43,246 nucleotides of DNA from positions 1 through 43,246 of the forward strand of contig JADLCM010000063.1 in NCBI GenBank assembly GCA_020847175.1, in the 5' to 3' direction. This document shows, in pieces, positions 41,811 through 43,246 of the stretch. The translations under genes were made by a program, and so were the position numbers. Each line of letters starts with the position of its first letter. Position 1 is the stretch's first letter. The notes under the pieces are model-generated. The model saw nothing but the letters and a program-made list of their open reading frames with translations. It did no database searches and was not told the origin of the DNA. This DNA comes from Phycisphaerales bacterium (GTDB lineage: Bacteria > Planctomycetota > Phycisphaerae > Phycisphaerales > UBA1924).

Positions 41811-41816
41811 AATATC
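41811..41816 (-). promoter_or_regulatory. -10-like hexamer for leaderless sulfotransferase gene
   Basis: Minus strand GATATT, 7 nt, then ATG at 41803; no Shine-Dalgarno. Weaker than the other examples. Confidence 0.35.
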
Positions 41817-41873
41817 GACCATCGGACAAACGTGGGACCAGCGGAGCATCGGCGAGCGGCCCGGACAGCTCAA

Positions 41874-41898
41874 GAGCCCGGGGGGTCGCCCCGGGCTC
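41874..41898 (-). terminator. Hairpin terminating third dockerin gene
   Basis: Perfect 10-bp stem (41874-41883 with 41889-41898), 5-nt loop, 32 nt after the stop. Only two T follow on the minus strand. Confidence 0.6.
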
Positions 41899-41930
41899 CG
41901 GTCTCGTACCAGTACGTCGCATTGCGCGGG

Positions 41931-43064
41931 TTACGGGCAGGGCTCAACGAAGCGATCGAGGTAGAAGAAGAAGTCAGAGGCGTCCACGAAGCCGTCGGGC
42001 ACGCCGTAGGCGGGATCGTTGGGGTCGCTGCTGCCGGTGAGATCGGCCTGACAGGAGGCCGGGGGGAAGAAGCCCAGGCAGAGGTCGTCGAGGGCCGAAG
42101 TGGTCGGGCCGCCCGTGCCGCGCAGGCGCATCGAGGCAATGGGGCGGGACGATTCGAGCGTGACGCGGGCAATCGTGCCGGATGCCGAATCGATGAGGGC
42201 TCCCGAGCCGTCGAAGATCTCGAGAGTTTCACTCGAACCCGAGAGGCCGATGCCCGCCTCGACCCTGTAGACGGGGGCCATGAAGGTCGCGTTGATCTGG
42301 CCGTCGAGCCCGAGCCCGCTGCCTGCGGTGGTGAACAGGTTCGGCTCCGAACTGATCGATCGCCCGGGGAAGGTGTCGTTGGTGAGAATCTCGTGCCGGT
42401 TGTCCTCGCCGGGGTTGGGCAGAAAGACCACGCCCTGGGTCATGAAGTCGGTCGTCACTTGCGCGGGTTGATCCAGAAACAAGGCCGGCGCGGCGATGGG
42501 CACATCATCCGCGGTGCCGATGATGTTGTCGGCCCCGGGGAGCGCATCGAAGTTGATGCACGCCTCAGACCAGGTGCCGTCAAGCCGGTAGGAGTTTTCG
42601 ACGCTGCTCGGATTCCCGTTGAAGAGATACCCCACGTGCGTCGCGAGACCCGTGGGAAGCACATCGTTGTTCTGCGCCCAAATGACGTCGCCTCCGCCTC
42701 CGAAACTCCCCACGATCCAGTACGTGCGACCCGCTTCGAGTTCGACGCCGCGCACCGGCACGAGCCGCATCAGGCCCGTGGCGACCGCGGCGGGCACGCG
42801 CAGGGTGACGACCTGCGTGGTCGGCGCCGCGTCACCCTCGAAGATGGCAAACGTGGGATGCACGGGCTGGCCGACGGCAGCGATCGCCCCGATCGTGACT
42901 CCGTCGAGGCGGAATGACGCCCCCACCGGCATCCGGAAGCCGGCCGCCTTGACACCGAGGTTCGTGCCGGTCGAACCGGTGCTGGTGAGGTTGCTGATGA
43001 CCGGGTCAGCGCCCGCGAGGGACACCAGGAAGCCGACGGTTCCGACTGCGAGAGGCTTCTTCAT
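41931..43064 (-). CDS. Exported protein with single C-terminal GC-type dockerin repeat
   Basis: 377 aa. ATG 43064 has GGAGAG 6 nt upstream and a signal peptide (MKKPLAVGTVGFLVSLAGA). The main part is beta-rich: FRMPVGASFRLDGVTIGAIA, GVELEAGRTYWIVGSFGGGG and WAQNNDVLPTG resemble the 'choice-of-anchor' exported domains that recur with different C-terminal anchors. A second part has NATFMAPVYRVEAGIGLSGS and RPIASMRLRGTGGP. The last 40 residues are one dockerin repeat (DLTGSSDPNDPAYGVPDG followed by FVDASDFFFYLD), ending EPCP. Function unknown. The stop is TAA, followed by a hairpin. Confidence 0.8.
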   Translation of the reverse strand: MKKPLAVGTVGFLVSLAGADPVISNLTSTGSTGTNLGVKAAGFRMPVGASFRLDGVTIGAIAAVGQPVHPTFAIFEGDAAPTTQVVTLRVPAAVATGLMRLVPVRGVELEAGRTYWIVGSFGGGGDVIWAQNNDVLPTGLATHVGYLFNGNPSSVENSYRLDGTWSEACINFDALPGADNIIGTADDVPIAAPALFLDQPAQVTTDFMTQGVVFLPNPGEDNRHEILTNDTFPGRSISSEPNLFTTAGSGLGLDGQINATFMAPVYRVEAGIGLSGSSETLEIFDGSGALIDSASGTIARVTLESSRPIASMRLRGTGGPTTSALDDLCLGFFPPASCQADLTGSSDPNDPAYGVPDGFVDASDFFFYLDRFVEPCP

Positions 43065-43116
43065 TCGTTTCTCTCCACAAGCGTTGTCGCGATGTGTTGG
43101 GCTGCGTGACCTCACC

Positions 43117-43122
43117 ATTCTA
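43117..43122 (-). promoter_or_regulatory. Candidate -10 element for third dockerin gene
   Basis: Minus strand TAGAAT, giving a leader of about 45 nt that includes GGAGAG. No good -35 is visible. Confidence 0.4.
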
Positions 43123-43235
43123 GAGCGTTTCCACTCCAAGTTCAGCGCTGTACGGCGCAGGTTCGGTTGCGCTGTGATTGAGATTGGTGTAGGTTTCCTG
43201 CTGGCGTCGAGGAAGGCGTCGGAACAGGAGCCAGG

Positions 43236-43246
43236 ATGGCCGCGCC
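43236..43246 (+). CDS. Possible start of a further gene (truncated)
   Basis: ATG at 43236 with AGGAG 5 nt upstream, reading MAA at the window edge. Too short to identify; could be chance. Confidence 0.25.

Overview
The window is GC-rich (about 70 % by eye) chromosomal DNA from a diderm bacterium. It is most likely a member of the Phycisphaerae (Planctomycetota). The strongest clue is three exported proteins ending in the module whose core reads DLTGSSDPNDPAYGVPDG followed by DASDFFFYLD. I recognise this as the 'GC-type dockerin' module typical of Phycisphaerae. A heptosyltransferase pair, lipoproteins, an L,D-transpeptidase and mreBCD fit a cell with an outer membrane, peptidoglycan and a rod-shape system. 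No phage, transposon, CRISPR array or defence island is visible. The content is mostly housekeeping and cell-envelope genes, with a few lineage-specific exported proteins.

Layout. 1-516: 3' end of atpD with a terminator hairpin. 737-5643: complete branched-chain amino-acid-type ABC transporter, livJ-H-M-G-F. 5693-6901 (-): Eis-like acetyltransferase. 7076-9052: orphan OppA-like binding protein. 9187-10836: glycyl-tRNA synthetase. 10919-11848: pseudopilin-like protein. 11954-14906 (-): BNR-repeat sialidase-like protein, a small lipoprotein and a thioredoxin-like/TPR protein. 15132-17245: a GT2 glycosyltransferase overlapping a distant BshC-like protein. 17464-19542: trypsin-fold protease with a beta-propeller and dockerin. 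19659-20975: KBL/AONS-family PLP enzyme. 21070-21690: exported protein of unknown function. 22106-23302 (-): exported squalene-cyclase-repeat protein. 23426-28046: GmhB-like phosphatase, GT9 heptosyltransferase, tRNA-Ala(GGC), small lipoprotein, 5-formyl-THF cyclo-ligase and L,D-transpeptidase. 28080-31036 (-): mreB-mreC-mreD and a DUF4870-like protein. 31339-34983: FHA-GspE ATPase fusion, purH and queD. 35394-38102 (-): large Cys-rich repeat protein with dockerin. 38564-40841: ABC-2 exporter. 40859-43064 (-): sulfotransferase and a third dockerin protein.

The most interesting signal is not a gene. At least nine genes have a -10-like hexamer (mostly TANNNT) ending 5-8 nt before the start codon, with no Shine-Dalgarno (SD) sequence. 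That is the geometry of leaderless mRNAs. Many other genes here carry good SD sequences (GGAGG type) with a similar hexamer usually 30-100 nt upstream. The genome therefore seems to mix leaderless and SD-led initiation. Other points of interest are the 918-bp internal triplication in the 902-residue dockerin protein, the FHA domain fused to an isolated GspE/PilB ATPase, in-frame inserts in the KBL-like enzyme and GlyRS, and dockerins with no visible cohesin partner. I do not see a convincing new multi-gene system. The best leads are the leaderless promoter class and the dockerin-tagged secretome.
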